A DNA stretch of 64,000 nucleotides, from the NCBI GenBank assembly GCA_002256985.1, contig NCGO01000018.1, forward strand, positions 1 through 64,000, written 5' to 3'. A program made the position numbers and the translations under genes. The notes under the pieces were generated by a model. The model was not told the DNA's origin. It searched no databases and saw only the letters and a list, made by a program, of their open reading frames with translations. Within the stretch, counting starts at the first letter, position 1; each line of letters opens with the position of its first letter. This document shows positions 41,300 through 50,222 of this stretch, one piece after another. This stretch comes from Novosphingobium sp. 28-62-57. Its GTDB lineage: Bacteria > Pseudomonadota > Alphaproteobacteria > Sphingomonadales > Sphingomonadaceae.

Positions 41300-42883
41300 A
41301 TGACCACGCAGCCGCGCCGTTCCCTCGCACCGGGAGCATGGTACGCGCTTGTCCTTGTCGCGCTGACCAATGCGATGAGCCTGCTGGACCGGCAGATTCT
41401 GGCGATCCTTGCCCCTGCCATCAAAAAGGACCTGAAGATCGGCGATGCCGAGATGGGGCTGCTCTATGGCACCGTCTTTGCCCTGTTCTATGCGCTGTTT
41501 TCACTGCCGGTGGGGCGCCTGGCCGATGGCTGGGTGCGCACGCGCTTGCTGGCGATCAGCCTGCTGTTCTGGTCTGCGGCAACGGGTCTTGCGGGCTTTG
41601 CCAGCAGCTTTGCGATGCTCGCCCTCTCGCGGCTGGGCGTGGGGATAGGCGAGGCGGCAACTGCGCCTGCGGGGACGTCGCTGCTTTATGACTTCTGGCC
41701 AAAGCACCGGCGCGGCTTTGTGATGTCGGTGATGGCATCGGCCATTGCGCTGGGCCTTGGCGGATCATTGGTGCTGGGCGGTGTGGCCGCCGGATGGTGG
41801 GACGCAAATCACGCGGCGGGTGGCCTGAAAGGCTGGCAATTTGCGTTTCTCGTCGCCGCCACGCCCGGCTTCGTGCTTGCCGTTTTCCTGTGGACGCTGA
41901 AAGAGCCGACGCGCGGCCAGATGGATGGGATCGATACGGCACCCGATCCGCGCCCGTTCCGCGCCAGCCTTGCGCTGCTTGGCTCGGTTACGCCGGGGGT
42001 GCACTGGATCGGCATGAAGGGCAGGGGGGCCAGCGCTGGCATGGTGCGCGGCAATCTGCTGGCGCTGGCGGGCATTGCCACCGCTGCTGTGCTGCTGACG
42101 ATGCTCAGCACGGCCATAAGCCCCAAACCCGCCATGGCTTTCGGCGCGATTTCGCTCAATCCCCATGCGCTGCAATGGACCGTGATCGGCCTTGGCGTGT
42201 TCGTGATCGTCAACCTGATGCAGGGTATGAAGCTGGGCGATGCCCAAGCGTTCCGCGTGATTTCGCGTTCGCCCACGCTGATGATGTGCATCGCGGTGGG
42301 TACGCTGCAATCGGTCCTGAACTATGGGATGATGGCCTTCAACCCCAGCTTCCTGATCCGCAGCTATGACCTGACGATGCAGGAAACCGCGCTGCAATTC
42401 GGCCTGCTGTCTGCCGCGATGGGCATTGTCGGGCCGCTGGTGTGGGGGCCGCTGTCGGACTGGCTGAACCAGCGTTTTCCCGGCGGCGGGCGGGCGTGGG
42501 TCGCGCTGTTTGCGATGGGCGTTTCGCCGCTCATGTCGTTCTGGGTCTATTACGCCGGTGATCCCGGCAGCTTCTACGCGCGGTTCATGATCTACAGCTT
42601 CATCCTCACCGGGTGGATGCCTCCGCTCTATGCGATCATGTATGATCAGGTGCTGCCCCGGATGCGCGGGCTGACGGCAAGCCTCTACCTGCTGGTGATG
42701 ACCATTCTGGGCATGGGCATCGGGCCCTATGTGGTGGGGTTGCTGTCCGACGCGACCGGATCTTTACGCACCGCGATGCTGTCGATCAACGTGGTGGCGA
42801 TCCCGATTGCCGTGCTGATGGTGCTGATTGCGCGCCGGGCGGAGCGCGACGAAGCGGCGCTGCTGGAGCGTGCCGCCCCATAA
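41300..42883 (+). CDS. MFS transporter (second carrier of the cluster)
   Basis: 527 residues from ATG 41300, with GGGAGAG upstream; ATG 41285 is an alternative. It has an N-terminal LDRQILAILAPAIKKDL segment, the loop 2-3 signature LPVGRLADGWVRTRLL (about 73-88) and an unusually long central loop (about 205-290). About 12-14 hydrophobic segments are visible. This spinster/ACS-like sphingomonad type often accompanies aromatic degradation genes. It is bracketed on both sides by near-identical REP-like pairs, so it forms a unit flanked by repeats. Substrate unknown. Confidence 0.85.
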   Translation: MTTQPRRSLAPGAWYALVLVALTNAMSLLDRQILAILAPAIKKDLKIGDAEMGLLYGTVFALFYALFSLPVGRLADGWVRTRLLAISLLFWSAATGLAGFASSFAMLALSRLGVGIGEAATAPAGTSLLYDFWPKHRRGFVMSVMASAIALGLGGSLVLGGVAAGWWDANHAAGGLKGWQFAFLVAATPGFVLAVFLWTLKEPTRGQMDGIDTAPDPRPFRASLALLGSVTPGVHWIGMKGRGASAGMVRGNLLALAGIATAAVLLTMLSTAISPKPAMAFGAISLNPHALQWTVIGLGVFVIVNLMQGMKLGDAQAFRVISRSPTLMMCIAVGTLQSVLNYGMMAFNPSFLIRSYDLTMQETALQFGLLSAAMGIVGPLVWGPLSDWLNQRFPGGGRAWVALFAMGVSPLMSFWVYYAGDPGSFYARFMIYSFILTGWMPPLYAIMYDQVLPRMRGLTASLYLLVMTILGMGIGPYVVGLLSDATGSLRTAMLSINVVAIPIAVLMVLIARRAERDEAALLERAAP

Positions 42884-42887
42884 TTTG

Positions 42888-43035
42888 CGCGTCCCCGCGA
42901 AAGCGGGGACCTCGGTGTTGTTACAGAACGCTTCAGTAAACCGCCTGAGGCCCCCGCCTTCGCGGGGGCGCGGGAAGTTTATCCTGAGCTTGTCGAAGGG
43001 CGGCGTCTCGACTTCGCTCGACACGAACGGGACAT
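42888..43035. repeat. REP-like palindromic pair (family A) followed by a family B copy
   Basis: 42888-42972 repeats the family A pair seen at 41171-41253. It is followed at about 42985-43033 by GGCGTCTCGACTTCGCTCGA and CACGAACGGG, the family B sequence of 37726-37843. Confidence 0.8.
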
Positions 43036-43080
43036 GTGTTGGATCAATGTCATGTCATCCCGGTCTAGAAATGCGCAGCG

Positions 43081-43193
43081 CTATCTCCCCCTCCTCTTCA
43101 GAGGAGGGGGCAGGGGGGTGGTGGGGGTTTCACACAAAGCTCAATGCCGCAGCACCACCCCCAACCCCCTCCTCTGAAGAGGAGGGGGCCTAA
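43081..43193. repeat. Large inverted repeat (family C)
   Basis: CTCCCCCTCCTCTTCAGAGG with a GGAGGGGG continuation at the left, and an inverted CCCCCTCCTCTGAAGAGGAG copy at the right end. GGGTGGTGGGGGT/ACCACCCCCAACC lies between them. It separates the MFS gene from the convergent DUF3237 gene and could terminate both transcripts. Confidence 0.75.
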
Positions 43194-43195
43194 GA

Positions 43196-43669
43196 TCACG
43201 TGACCCGCCACACCCACAGCTTGATTCCCAGCGGATACCTTGCGCCCGAGCAGACGAAAATCGACCGGTTCATCCAGTCATACTTGCCCACCGGCGCGAT
43301 GAATTCGGGCACCGTGCGGAAATAGTATTCCGCCGGGTCTACATCTTGCCCTGCTGCCAGCCGCTGCATCACCTCCGGCGGGCCATGGCGCAGGCCGCGG
43401 TTGCGGATCTGGATCACCACGCCATCATCGGTTTCCAGCGCATAGATCGCATCGGCGACGGTCACGCCATCGGGCCGGGTGACCTGCCAGTCGGCCGCAT
43501 TGCCGATCAGCTTGCCCTTGATCAGCGGACCTTCCACGCGCCCGCCACCCACGATGGGGATGATGCGGCGGGTGCCGTCAAAAGTTTCGCCAATGGGAAT
43601 TGGCGGTTCGAGTTCGCCATGCGCTTCGTAGACGAATTCAAGGGCCGGTTGGATTCGGGGCTGGATCAT
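43196..43669 (-). CDS. DUF3237-family protein
   Basis: 157 residues. The DUF3237 barrel is recognised from the opening PALEFVYEAHGELEPPIPIG, VGGGRVEGPLIKGKLIGNAA, DWQVTRPDGVTVADAIYALE, and AEYYFRTVPEFIAPVGKYDW followed by MNRSIFVCSG. The biochemical role is unknown; the family is frequent beside aromatic and lignin catabolism genes. It is the last gene of a three-gene operon: its ATG overlaps the stop of the alcohol dehydrogenase gene (ATGA). Confidence 0.85.
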   Translation of the reverse strand: MIQPRIQPALEFVYEAHGELEPPIPIGETFDGTRRIIPIVGGGRVEGPLIKGKLIGNAADWQVTRPDGVTVADAIYALETDDGVVIQIRNRGLRHGPPEVMQRLAAGQDVDPAEYYFRTVPEFIAPVGKYDWMNRSIFVCSGARYPLGIKLWVWRVT

Positions 43670-44781
43670 GCGGCTGAAACCCGAAGCACCGGCTTGATCA
43701 CGCGCCCGCTCTCGCTGGCTTCAAACGCTGCGTTGATATCGTCAAAGGCGAACATTTCCACCAGCCGATCAAACGGATAGCGGCCTTCCACATGGTGCGC
43801 GATCAGTTCGGGGATGAAGACTTGCGGGTCGCTGTCGCCTTCCAGAATGCCCATCACGCGCTTGCCGCCGCCCATCAGCGAGGTTTCGTTGAAATGGACC
43901 ATCGCGTCGGCATCGGACGCGCCGACAAGACCGAGAATGCCGCGCGGAGCCAGTTGTTCGAACGCCAGTTCGATCAGCTTGCCAAGCCCGGTGGTATCGA
44001 ACGCATAGTTGAGGCCCGTGGGGCATATCTCGCGCAGGGCGGCGGCCACATCGGCATCGCCCTTGATCGTGTGGGTCGCCCCCAGTTCGCGGGCAAGCGC
44101 GAGGCGGTTTTCGTGCAGGTCTATCGCGATGATCGGATCGGCCCCGGCAATGCGCGCGGCCATGATCGCCGAAAGGCCCACCGCGCCTGCGCCGAACACC
44201 GCGATGGAGCGCCCGGCCTTGACCGCCATCGAATTGAGCACCGCGCCAGCCCCGGTCTGCAGCCCGCAGCCCAGTGGGCCGAGCAGTTCGAGTGGCACAT
44301 GGGCCGCACTGGCGGGCACTTTCACCACGTTGCGCGCGGTGGCCATCGCGTGGGTGGCGAAGGATGACTGGCCGAAGAAATGGCTGTGGATCGGGCCGCT
44401 GTCTGTGCTGATCGCGGTGCTGCCATCTGCACGCGCGCTGGCAAAGTTGTGCAAGCCGAAGGCGTAGCAATAGGCGGGCGCATGGTCGGTGCAGTTCAGG
44501 CATTCGCCGCAACTGCCGAAGGTCAGCACCACCGCATCGCCGGGGGCAACATGGGTCACGCCTTCGCCGACGGCCTCGACAATGCCCGATCCTTCGTGGC
44601 CCAGCACCACCGGCAGCGGCACCGGCAATTGCCGGTCACGCACCGCCATATCGGTGTGGCACACGCCCGCGCCGACGATGCGCACCAGGACTTCGCCCGC
44701 GCGGGGGGCGTCGATTTGCGCGTCTTCGATGGAGAAAGCTGAAGAGCCCTCACGGCAGATGGCAGCGCGGATATCGGTCAT
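43666..44781 (-). CDS. Zinc-dependent aryl-alcohol-type dehydrogenase
   Basis: 371 residues from ATG 44781, overlapping the dioxygenase stop (ATGA). Catalytic zinc residues are in [13 protein letters not shown] (Cys38) and [15 protein letters not shown] (His-Glu), with a third in the [14 protein letters not shown] Cys. The structural zinc loop is [15 protein letters not shown] (about 87-101). The NAD site is [15 protein letters not shown] (about 186-200), followed by [10 protein letters not shown], where Asp suggests NAD. The family oxidises benzyl and cinnamyl alcohols; a lignin-derived alcohol is the probable substrate. Confidence 0.9.
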   Translation of the reverse strand: MTDIRAAICREGSSAFSIEDAQIDAPRAGEVLVRIVGAGVCHTDMAVRDRQLPVPLPVVLGHEGSGIVEAVGEGVTHVAPGDAVVLTFGSCGECLNCTDHAPAYCYAFGLHNFASARADGSTAISTDSGPIHSHFFGQSSFATHAMATARNVVKVPASAAHVPLELLGPLGCGLQTGAGAVLNSMAVKAGRSIAVFGAGAVGLSAIMAARIAGADPIIAIDLHENRLALARELGATHTIKGDADVAAALREICPTGLNYAFDTTGLGKLIELAFEQLAPRGILGLVGASDADAMVHFNETSLMGGGKRVMGILEGDSDPQVFIPELIAHHVEGRYPFDRLVEMFAFDDINAAFEASESGRVIKPVLRVSAA

Positions 44782-46262
44782 GCGGCAAGTTCCTTTGTTG
44801 CAAGGCCGATCTCGTCGGCATTCGCCCAATTGCCATGCAGGCCAAAGCGCAGGCGGATCGGGATGTTCACGGTTGCCACGGGGCCTTTTGCGATGTCGAG
44901 TGCATCAAAGATCAGGAGATCGCTGCGGTGGTCTTCCAGCCGGTTGCAGACTTGCACGATCCAGCCATCGCCTTCGGGCGCGTCCTTCGAGCGCGGGACG
45001 AAGCACGGTTCTTGCAAGGACGAGACCGGGCCGCACCACCAGTGCTGTTCGTGGCCTGTCTCAAAGTCCTTGTGGAACAGGCAGTTCATCAGCAACCCGC
45101 CCGCGCTGCCGCCGCGCAGTTCTACCGGGCGTTTCATGTCCATTTCAAGGAACCAGCCGTAGCGGGTCTTGCGCCCCACAAAGCGGTCATCGATGCGCGG
45201 GAATTCCGATGCCGTATCGGTCAGCCGCACCACCTCGGCAAAGTCCGTTCCGTTGCTCGCCATGTCCACCACCCAGTCGGTCGGGTAGCTCATCGCTTCC
45301 ATCCCATTGAATGGTGCACCGTGCACATCGGGGAAGAACGGGAACATGTTGTTCTTCGCCTCGCAGGTCACGAAGTGGATTTTCGTGCCGTCCTGCCATG
45401 CGTTCAGCACGTGGCTGGCAAAGCAGTTGTCGCGTGTGAACCAGCGGATGTCTTCGTTGGTCACCCCATCGCGGCGTGGGATCACGCCCAGATGCACCGG
45501 CATCGTTGTGTCAAAGCCGAAGTGCGGCATGCCCTTTTCCAGCCGCTCCCAGCTGCCGATCGAAGGCACGATATGCAGCACGAGGTAATCCTTGGTAATG
45601 CCGAAGTCGTGCATCATGCAGTAGTAGGGCACCTTGAACCACACCTCGCGGATCAGCTCGCCTTCAGGGCTCACCTCCATATAGGTCACGTCATCGGTGC
45701 ATAGCCCGCTTGCGGCATAACCTATGGCCACCATGTTGCCGGTTTTCGGATCGATCTTGGGATGCGAGGTAAAGGTCTGCCCGGTCATCTTGCCGCCGAA
45801 CTTTTCGAACCCGAACGTCTCCATCGTGGCCGGGTCCATCGTCAGGGCGGGGCTGTCTTCCTTCATCGCCCAGAGCTTTCCGGCAAAGAGGAAAGCGTTG
45901 GTGTTGGCGGTGGAGCGGTATTCACCTTGCACGCTTTCATCGTCGGTCAGCGGGTTGCGATAGGCCCCGAACAGTGCCTTTCCGGCGGCGTTCTCCAGCT
46001 TCCACTTGTCGGTCCGGGCCCAGCGCTGGCGGAAGTCCACTTGCCCGTCGTGGATGTGGAAACGGGTGATCATGCCATCGCCGTTGAAGGCGATATCGTC
46101 GGCCAGCCGGGGAGGAAACTGCGGGTCGGGCTGGACGCGATAGAATGCGCCGTTTAATCCTGCCGGAATCGTGCCTTCGTGTGCGAGGTTGGCAATGTCC
46201 GCCTCGATCCGTGAGGGCGTGTTGAATCCCGTAAAGCTGGGGGTGTTCGGAAATTGGGCCAT
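44778..46262 (-). CDS. Lignostilbene alpha,beta-dioxygenase (carotenoid oxygenase family)
   Basis: 494 residues, full length, with AAGGAGGATGCC upstream of the ATG. It cleaves the central double bond of lignostilbene with oxygen, giving two vanillin-type aldehydes. The four iron ligands are at the positions known for the Novosphingobium enzyme NOV1: H167 (TSHPKID), H218 (CMMHDF), H284 (ASHVLNA) and H476 (GLHGNW). F59, Y101 and K134, which contact the phenolic ring, are also conserved. It heads the operon with alcohol dehydrogenase and DUF3237 genes and is divergent from the MarR gene. Confidence 0.95.
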   Translation of the reverse strand: MAQFPNTPSFTGFNTPSRIEADIANLAHEGTIPAGLNGAFYRVQPDPQFPPRLADDIAFNGDGMITRFHIHDGQVDFRQRWARTDKWKLENAAGKALFGAYRNPLTDDESVQGEYRSTANTNAFLFAGKLWAMKEDSPALTMDPATMETFGFEKFGGKMTGQTFTSHPKIDPKTGNMVAIGYAASGLCTDDVTYMEVSPEGELIREVWFKVPYYCMMHDFGITKDYLVLHIVPSIGSWERLEKGMPHFGFDTTMPVHLGVIPRRDGVTNEDIRWFTRDNCFASHVLNAWQDGTKIHFVTCEAKNNMFPFFPDVHGAPFNGMEAMSYPTDWVVDMASNGTDFAEVVRLTDTASEFPRIDDRFVGRKTRYGWFLEMDMKRPVELRGGSAGGLLMNCLFHKDFETGHEQHWWCGPVSSLQEPCFVPRSKDAPEGDGWIVQVCNRLEDHRSDLLIFDALDIAKGPVATVNIPIRLRFGLHGNWANADEIGLATKELAA

Positions 46263-46279
46263 GGCATCCTCCTTGCAAC

Positions 46280-46299
46280 ATTGTATGTATTGCTAACAA
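46280..46299. promoter_or_regulatory. Putative MarR operator 2 (dioxygenase operon / marR)
   Basis: ATTGTATG-N5-CTAACAA, centred 27 bp upstream of the dioxygenase start and about 50 bp before the marR start. It has the same two blocks as 35414-35433. Position suits repression of the operon and autoregulation. Confidence 0.72.
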
Positions 46300-46339
46300 A
46301 TAGACAAGCGGATTTGCCAAGAGTTTCGGGAGCAGGGCA

Positions 46340-46813
46340 TTGATCAGAGACAAGTTTGCCGATGCCATTGCGCCGGCCGGGCACACTGATGAAGCTGATG
46401 TTGGTGCAATCAACGATATTCTGGGCTTCCACATCCGTCTGGCGCACGGCGCGTGTCTGCGGCACTTCACCGAAACCTTCACCGATCTGGACCTGACGCA
46501 AAAGCAGGTCTCGGTGCTGTGGCTGGTCGATGATCACCCCGGCATCGCGCAGACCGACCTGGCCCAGCGCCTGCGCATGGACCGCGCGACCACGATGGCC
46601 ATCATCAACCGCTTGCAGGCCAAGCATTTTCTGCGCCGCGACCGTTCGCCCAAGGATGGCCGCAAGCAGGCCCTGTTCCTCCAGCCGGAAGGCCAGGCCA
46701 TGCTCGCGCAGGCCAAAACCGCGATTGGTGAGCATGAGGCCTGGGTGAAAAACCGCTTTTCCGACAAGGAAGTGAAGCAGCTCATTGAACTGCTTTCGCG
46801 AATCCACGAATAA
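46340..46813 (+). CDS. MarR-family regulator of the lignin cluster
   Basis: 157 residues from TTG 46340; no in-frame ATG occurs before the DNA-binding domain. The winged helix is clear: LTQKQVSVLWLVDDHPGIAQ, TDLAQRLRMDRATTMAIINR, LQAKHFLRRDRSPKDGRKQA. Flanking helices provide the dimer interface. MarR proteins are usually repressors released by a phenolic ligand. Divergence from the dioxygenase operon and the repeated 20-bp motif make it the likely local regulator, perhaps sensing an aromatic-CoA or acid. Confidence 0.88.
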   Translation: MIRDKFADAIAPAGHTDEADVGAINDILGFHIRLAHGACLRHFTETFTDLDLTQKQVSVLWLVDDHPGIAQTDLAQRLRMDRATTMAIINRLQAKHFLRRDRSPKDGRKQALFLQPEGQAMLAQAKTAIGEHEAWVKNRFSDKEVKQLIELLSRIHE

Positions 46814-46860
46814 GTTATAAGCAATAGCAATTAACAGTTTGGACGAGGACCAAGGGCCGC

Positions 46861-48186
46861 ATGACACAGACCCCGCGCGAGGTGATCGAGCAGACGCCGA
46901 TGGGCGTGCGCCAATGGATCGTGGTGGTCCTGATGGTGCTGTTGAACGCGCTTGATGGGTTTGACGTCCTGTCGAGCGCCTTTGCCGCGCCGGGGATCAC
47001 CGCCGATTGGGGCATTGCCCGCCCGGCGCTGGGCGTTGTGCTTTCGGCCGAACTGCTCGGCATGGGCTTCGGTTCCGTGCTGCTGGGCGGGGCGGCAGAC
47101 CGCTATGGCCGCAAATTCACGATGATCGGCTGCCTCGTGCTGATGGCGATTGGCATGTATCTGGCGAGCATCGCGGCGTCGGTTCAGCCGATGGTGGCCT
47201 ACCGGTTCCTCACCGGCATCGGCATCGGCGGGATGCTCACCACCACCAACGCGGTGGTCGCCGAAAGCACCAACAGCCGTTGGCGCTCTGTTGCCATTGC
47301 GGTTTATGTGGCGGGCTATCCGCTGGGCGCGATCATTGGCGGAATTGCGGCATCGGAATGGCTGCTGCCGACCTATAGCTGGCATGCGGTGTTCGTGTTC
47401 GGCGCGGTGGTGACCGCAGTTCTGATCCCCGTCATTCTGGCGCTGGTGCCTGAAACAGCGGCCTATTGGGCGACGAAGCGCAATCTGGCGGGCGTGAACC
47501 GCACGCTCGCCGCTTTTGGCAAGCCTGCCATCAGCGATCTGCCGGTGATCGTGGCGGGCACCGTCAAGCCGCGCGTAACCGATATCCTCTCCAACCCCAG
47601 ACTGCGCCCTGTCACTCTGTTGTTGGCGTTCGGCTACACATTCCACTGCATCACTTTCTATTACATCCTGAAGTTTGGTGTGCAGATCGTGTCCGATTAT
47701 CCGCCCGGCTATCCGCCATCGCAGGCGGCCACGGTGCTGACATATGCCAACATCGGCGGGTTCATGGGCAGCGCGCTTTTCGGCTTTGTGATGGCGCGGC
47801 TGGGGGTCAGGTGGCCGACCGCGTTGATGTTGCTGATCGGCGCGATGCTGGTGGCCTGGTTCGGCACTGGCCGTGACACGCTGAACGCGTGGCAAATGGC
47901 GACGATGATCGCCGGTTTCTTCACCAATGCGGCGATCAGTGGCTTTTATGCCGCCTTTGCGCGCGGCTTCCCGGCTTATGCGCGGGCCACCGGCACAGGT
48001 TTCGCGCTGGGCGTGGGGCGGCTGGGCGCTGCGGGCAGTCCGTTGCTGGCGGGCACCCTGTTTGGCTGGTTGGGAGACGACCAACTGCTGACGGTGTCGA
48101 TCATCATGGCGATGGGCTCGGTTATCAGCCTAGCGCTGTTTCTGATGCTGCCCGAGCGCGATGGCGACGACGTGATGTCGGAATAG
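46861..48186 (+). CDS. AAHS-type MFS transporter for aromatic acids
   Basis: 441 residues. Aromatic acid:proton symporter signatures are NALDGFDVLSSAFAAPGI (about 28-45, the DGxD motif), [15 protein letters not shown] (about 78-92, loop 2-3) and FLTGIGIGGMLTTTNAVVAE (about 118-137). Twelve hydrophobic segments are present. It follows marR on the same strand, 47 bp away, and should import vanillate, benzoate-like or related acids. It differs from the two other MFS carriers of the cluster, suggesting separate substrates. Confidence 0.88.
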   Translation: MTQTPREVIEQTPMGVRQWIVVVLMVLLNALDGFDVLSSAFAAPGITADWGIARPALGVVLSAELLGMGFGSVLLGGAADRYGRKFTMIGCLVLMAIGMYLASIAASVQPMVAYRFLTGIGIGGMLTTTNAVVAESTNSRWRSVAIAVYVAGYPLGAIIGGIAASEWLLPTYSWHAVFVFGAVVTAVLIPVILALVPETAAYWATKRNLAGVNRTLAAFGKPAISDLPVIVAGTVKPRVTDILSNPRLRPVTLLLAFGYTFHCITFYYILKFGVQIVSDYPPGYPPSQAATVLTYANIGGFMGSALFGFVMARLGVRWPTALMLLIGAMLVAWFGTGRDTLNAWQMATMIAGFFTNAAISGFYAAFARGFPAYARATGTGFALGVGRLGAAGSPLLAGTLFGWLGDDQLLTVSIIMAMGSVISLALFLMLPERDGDDVMSE

Positions 48187-48257
48187 CTTGCCGAGTAAGA
48201 CCACCCTTTTTGCGCCGCACGGTTGAGTGCTGCGCCGGTTCGGGCAAGGATGCGGGC

Positions 48258-49514
48258 ATGAAACACGCGCTCATCCTCGCCCCGCTGGCCCTCGCCCTGA
48301 TCGCCGCCACTCCGCCCAAAAGCCCTGAGGCGGTGGCAGACGCCGCCTTGCGCGCTGCGCCCGTGTTCGATGGGCACAACGATGTGCCCGAACAGTTGCG
48401 CGAACGCCGCCGGGATATGCTCGAAGGCTTCGATTTCCGCGACACGCGCAGCACCGGCGATGCGGCCAAGGGCCTGCCGCCAATGATGACCGACATCACG
48501 CGTATGCGCACAGGCAAAGTCGGCGCGCAGTTCTGGTCGGTCTATGTCTCGGCCAATCTGCCCGAACCGCAGGCAGTGCAGGCCACGCTCGAACAGATCG
48601 ACGTGACGCGCCGATTGATCGCGCAATACCCCGCCGACCTGCAGCTGTGCACCGATAGCAAATGCGTCGAAGCCTCAGGCAAGGCCGGGCGCATTGCTTC
48701 GCTGATCGGCATGGAGGGTGGCCATTCGATCGGCGGATCGCTGGCCGTGCTGCGCCAGATGCACAGCCTTGGCGCGCGCTACATGACGCTCACCCACTTC
48801 AAGAACACCGCCTGGGCCGATAGCGCCACCGATGCCCCCGCGCATGATGGCCTCACCCCGTTTGGCGAACAGGTGGTGCGTGAAATGCAGCGGCTGGGCA
48901 TGCTGGTCGATCTGGCGCACGTAAGCGAGGCGACGATGCGCGATGCGCTGGCGCTGGGTGGCCCGCCGCCGATTGTCAGCCATTCCAATGCGCGCGCAAT
49001 CAACCACCATTCGCGCAATGTTTCTGACGAAACGCTGAAGGCTATCGGGGCCGCAGGCGGCATCGTGATGGTGAACTTCTATCCGCCCTATGTGGTCGAA
49101 GCCGCGCGCCAATGGTCGGCAGCACGCGATGCGCAAGCTGCACAGGCCAAGGCGCTCAACCGTGGCGATCCGGCCGCAGAAGCGGCTGATCTTGCCGCAT
49201 GGGACAAGGCCAATCCGATGCCTCGCGGCACCGTGGGCGATGTGGCAGATCACATCCAGCATATCGCCAAGCTGATCGGGGCGGACCATGTCGGCCTTGG
49301 CGGGGATCTCGATGGGGTGGAAACCACCGTCGCCGGGCTTGAGGACGTATCGACGTATCCCACCCTGTTCACCGAACTGGCGCGGCGCGGCTGGTCGCAA
49401 GCCGACCTTGAAAAGCTGGCAAGCCGCAACATGCTGCGCGTGATGAAAGCCGCCGAAGCCTATGCTGCGGCCCATCGTGCCGATCCTGCTCTGGAAAACC
49501 CGACAACTTTCTAA
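48258..49514 (+). CDS. Membrane dipeptidase (renal dipeptidase family, M19)
   Basis: 418 residues from ATG 48258. A signal peptide (MKHALILAPLALALIAATPP) precedes the zinc-dependent dipeptidase domain: FDGHNDVPEQLRER (metal-binding HxD), GMEGGHSIGGSLAVLRQMHS (bridging Glu), MLVDLAHVSEATMRDAL and PPIVSHSNARAINHHSRNVS (His ligands), and GLGGDLDGVETTV near the end. It acts on dipeptides outside the cytoplasm. An insertion rich in Ala/Gln (about 285-325) is typical of sphingomonad members. No link to the lignin genes is visible. Confidence 0.92.
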   Translation: MKHALILAPLALALIAATPPKSPEAVADAALRAAPVFDGHNDVPEQLRERRRDMLEGFDFRDTRSTGDAAKGLPPMMTDITRMRTGKVGAQFWSVYVSANLPEPQAVQATLEQIDVTRRLIAQYPADLQLCTDSKCVEASGKAGRIASLIGMEGGHSIGGSLAVLRQMHSLGARYMTLTHFKNTAWADSATDAPAHDGLTPFGEQVVREMQRLGMLVDLAHVSEATMRDALALGGPPPIVSHSNARAINHHSRNVSDETLKAIGAAGGIVMVNFYPPYVVEAARQWSAARDAQAAQAKALNRGDPAAEAADLAAWDKANPMPRGTVGDVADHIQHIAKLIGADHVGLGGDLDGVETTVAGLEDVSTYPTLFTELARRGWSQADLEKLASRNMLRVMKAAEAYAAAHRADPALENPTTF

Positions 49515-49613
49515 TGTCGCGCAGCGGAATATGTGCAGAAACCCTCTCGACGCAGGACCATGATCCGGGCAGAAATAGTTCGGTTCAATAACAATATGGA
49601 CGGAGAGTTCCCG

Positions 49614-49994
49614 ATGTTCACGCACAGCTTCCTGGGCACCAATGACGTTGAAAAGTCGCGCCAGTTCTACACCGCGGTCATGGGCGCGCTGGGCCACACC
49701 ACGGCCGTGCCGCTGCCGATGGGCACGGTGTTCCCTTCGACAGAAGGTTCCCTGATTGTCGGCACGCCTGCCAATGGCGAAGCGCACACGGTGTCCAACG
49801 GCCATACGCTGGGTTTCAAGGCCACGGATTTTGGCGCGGTCGATGCGTTCCACGCCGCAGGCCTTGCCAATGGCGGCACCTGCGAAGGCGCTCCGGGCGT
49901 GCGCGTGAATGCGCCGGGACAGCAATATGGCGCATACTTGCGCGATCCCGATGGCAACAAGATCTGCGCCTTCGCACCCAACCCCAACGCCTGA
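49614..49994 (+). CDS. VOC (glyoxalase/bleomycin resistance) family protein
   Basis: 126 residues from ATG 49614, with GGACGGAGAG upstream; earlier in-frame starts lack a good ribosome site. A single VOC fold: FTHSFLGTNDVEKSRQFYTA, MGALGHTTAVPLPMG, GHTLGFKATDFGAVDAFHAA and YGAYLRDPDGNKICAF with the usual metal-type Asp/Lys end. Substrate unknown; similar proteins are common stand-alone sphingomonad genes. Confidence 0.85.
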   Translation: MFTHSFLGTNDVEKSRQFYTAVMGALGHTTAVPLPMGTVFPSTEGSLIVGTPANGEAHTVSNGHTLGFKATDFGAVDAFHAAGLANGGTCEGAPGVRVNAPGQQYGAYLRDPDGNKICAFAPNPNA

Positions 49995-50049
49995 TCTAAC
50001 CCCCGTCCCGGTTGGCGATCATCCCGCTCGCATACGAAACTCTCAAATT

Positions 50050-50160
50050 CGTCATGCTGAACTTGTTTCAGCATCCATCTACCGACGCGCACGGCTGTTC
50101 GTGGGGAGAAATGGACCCTGAGCCACAAGGCCAGCGTAGCTAAACAAGTTCAGGGTGACG
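50050..50160. repeat. REP-like element (family D)
   Basis: CATGCTGAACTTGTTTCAGC at the left and AACAAGTTCAGGGTGACG at the right form an inverted pair. The same family occurs at about 58685-58780. Located between convergent genes. Confidence 0.75.
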
Positions 50161-50222
50161 GGAAGAGGGGTAACGTTTGCAAGCGGGATAGACGACGTCC
50201 CGGTTTCGAACCGGGGCGGGGC

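Noticed and set aside
46831-48084. Long minus-strand frame across the AAHS transporter
   Set aside because: Arg/His-rich shadow translation of the transporter gene with no domain.
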